The notes under the pieces are model-generated. The model was not told the origin of the DNA. It ran no database searches and worked only from the letters and a program-made list of their open reading frames with translations. Positions 5,232 through 6,501 of a DNA stretch of 6,501 nucleotides are shown one piece after another. Source of the stretch: Actinomycetota bacterium (GTDB taxonomy: Bacteria; Actinomycetota; Actinomycetes; Actinomycetales; Microbacteriaceae); contig JAHIOK010000427.1 of NCBI GenBank assembly GCA_018895315.1, positions 1 to 6,501 of the forward strand, read 5' to 3'. Positions within the stretch are counted from its first letter, which is position 1. Each line of letters begins with the position of its first letter. A program made the position numbers and the translations under genes.

Positions 5232-6501
5232 ATGTCGTCGTCGAACCCGTACGAGTCCCGTCCGTGGCTTTCGGCGTACGCGTCGGGGGTTCCGCACGAC
5301 ATCGACGAGGTCACGCAGACGCTGTCCGACATGATCGAGGCAGCCGTCCGCACCCACTCGCGCAGCACGGCGATGGAGTTCTTCGGCGCGAGCACCAGCT
5401 ATCGCGATCTCGGCGACCAGATCGACCGTGCGGCGGAAGGACTTCGTCGGGTCGGAGTCGAGCCGGGCGATCGGGTGGCCATCGTGCTGCCGAACTGCCC
5501 GCAGCACGTCATCGCGTTCTATGCGGTGCTGCGGCTCGGTGCGATCGTCGTCGAGCACAACCCGCTCTACACGGCGCGCGAACTCCGACACCAGTTCGAA
5601 GATCATCAGGCGCGCTTCGCGATCGTCTGGGACAAGGTCTACGACACCCTCGACGATTTTCCTTCGGATGTCGCCCCCGAGCGCATCGTCAGCGTCGACA
5701 TCACCGAAGCCATGCCCGCTCGCACCCGGTTCGCGCTGGGGCTGCCGATCCCCAAAGCTCGTGGGGCGCGTGCGCAGCTGACCGCGACGCCGAAGGCGCG
5801 CCGGGTATACCCCTGGAAGCGACTCATCGACGGCCGTCGCCTACCCCGACGCCACATGCGCCCGAGGCTCGACGACATCGCGCTGCTGCAGTACACCAGC
5901 GGCACGACCGGGTCGCCGAAGGGCGCCATCCTGACCCATCGCAATCTGCGCGCGAACGCGATGCAGGGGCGTGCCTGGGTGCCGGGTCTCCACGAGGGTG
6001 AAGAGACGTTCTATGGCGTGCTGCCTCTGTTCCATGCGTATGGGCTGACGCTGTGCCTGACCTTCGCGATGAGCATCGGCGCGAAACTCGTGCTGTTCCC
6101 GAAGTTCGACATCGGCCTGGTGAAGGATGCCGCGCGCAAGAGCCCGCCGACATTCCTGCCCGCCGTGCCCCCGATCTACGACCAGCTCGCCCGAGCCGCG
6201 CGTCGCGGCGAGATGGACCTCACCTCGGTGCGCTTCGCGATCTCCGGAGCGATGGCGCTGCCGGTGGACACCGTCACGCGCTGGGAGGAGATCACCGGCG
6301 GTCTCCTCGTCGAGGGCTACGGGATGACCGAGACCTCGCCGGTCGCGCTCGGCAACCCGATCGGTCCGACCCGGCGCCCGGGGACCGTCGGAGTGCCGTT
6401 CCCGAGCACCGAGATCCGGGTGGTCGACCCCGCCGATCCGACGATCGACCTCGCGCTCGGTGAGCGGGGTGAACTCCTCATTCGCGGACCTCAGGTGTTC
6501 C
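5232..6501 (+). CDS. Long-chain fatty-acid-CoA ligase, AMP-binding family (3' end outside window)
   Basis: 423 complete codons are visible from ATG 5232 and the frame is still open at the right edge; the family is usually about 550-570 residues, so roughly 130-150 are missing. It activates fatty acids with ATP to acyl-adenylates and transfers them to CoA, feeding beta-oxidation or lipid synthesis in the cytoplasm or at the membrane. The N-terminus (RPWLSAYASGVPHDI) is typical of FadD-like ligases. Then come DRVAIVLPNCPQHV (about 80-93), EHNPLYTARELRHQ, the AMP/ATP phosphate-binding loop YTSGTTGSPKG (221-231), the conserved PLFHAYG (265-271), ISGAMALP, and the adenine/Mg motif EGYGMTET (361-368). 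The C-terminal hinge and catalytic lysine lie beyond the window. The start is supported by GAGGAG six bases upstream. Residues about 165-210 (LGLPIPKARGARAQL region) are the basic linker found in actinobacterial members. Chain-length preference cannot be predicted. I leave the symbol empty because FadD paralogues are numerous. Confidence 0.93.
   Translation, partial: MSSSNPYESRPWLSAYASGVPHDIDEVTQTLSDMIEAAVRTHSRSTAMEFFGASTSYRDLGDQIDRAAEGLRRVGVEPGDRVAIVLPNCPQHVIAFYAVLRLGAIVVEHNPLYTARELRHQFEDHQARFAIVWDKVYDTLDDFPSDVAPERIVSVDITEAMPARTRFALGLPIPKARGARAQLTATPKARRVYPWKRLIDGRRLPRRHMRPRLDDIALLQYTSGTTGSPKGAILTHRNLRANAMQGRAWVPGLHEGEETFYGVLPLFHAYGLTLCLTFAMSIGAKLVLFPKFDIGLVKDAARKSPPTFLPAVPPIYDQLARAARRGEMDLTSVRFAISGAMALPVDTVTRWEEITGGLLVEGYGMTETSPVALGNPIGPTRRPGTVGVPFPSTEIRVVDPADPTIDLALGERGELLIRGPQVF

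Noticed and set aside
5138..6001. 287-residue plus-strand ORF over the ligase N-terminus
   Set aside because: Out-of-frame shadow, Arg/His-rich. The frame from 5232 encodes the AMP-binding enzyme without interruption.

Overview
The window is high-GC, densely coded DNA. Its DUF1684, DUF222/HNH and FadD-like proteins and its 'TANNNT + 6-7 nt + start codon' leaderless-type promoters point to an actinobacterium, most likely a Microbacterium-like member of the Microbacteriaceae. The genus is inferred from protein style and codon use, not shown by a marker gene. This is ordinary chromosome: no rRNA, tRNA, CRISPR array, transposase or phage gene was seen.

Layout, left to right. (1) A DUF1684 protein (+) runs in from the left edge and ends at 602. 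(2) A DUF222 / HNH-endonuclease protein (-, 676-2100) converges on it. (3) Divergently, a nucleoside hydrolase (+, 2232-3185) is followed by a strong hairpin terminator. (4) A 269-bp gap (3186-3454) holds that terminator and a second hairpin with a T-run. (5) A MarR-family regulator (-, 3455-3949) has an inverted-repeat operator candidate in its promoter. (6) Directly beyond that operator lies the broken 3' half of a zinc-type NADP-dependent oxidoreductase (medium-chain dehydrogenase/reductase) gene (+, about 3985-4333). (7) A small SdpI-like membrane protein follows (-, 4363-4686). (8) A second broken gene is a DUF4440-type (SnoaL-like) protein (+, 4792-5038) that keeps a good-looking promoter but has a 1-bp frameshift and lacks the middle of the domain. 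(9) A 30-codon minus-strand ORF ends against a hairpin (5048-5158). (10) A long-chain fatty-acid-CoA ligase (+, from 5232) runs off the right edge.

The genes do not form one pathway; most look like single transcription units. The most informative part is 3.95-5.2 kb, where two genes are decaying side by side. The MarR regulator and its operator look intact, while the divergent oxidoreductase it probably controlled is reduced to a C-terminal ghost. No clearly new defence or biosynthetic system was found.
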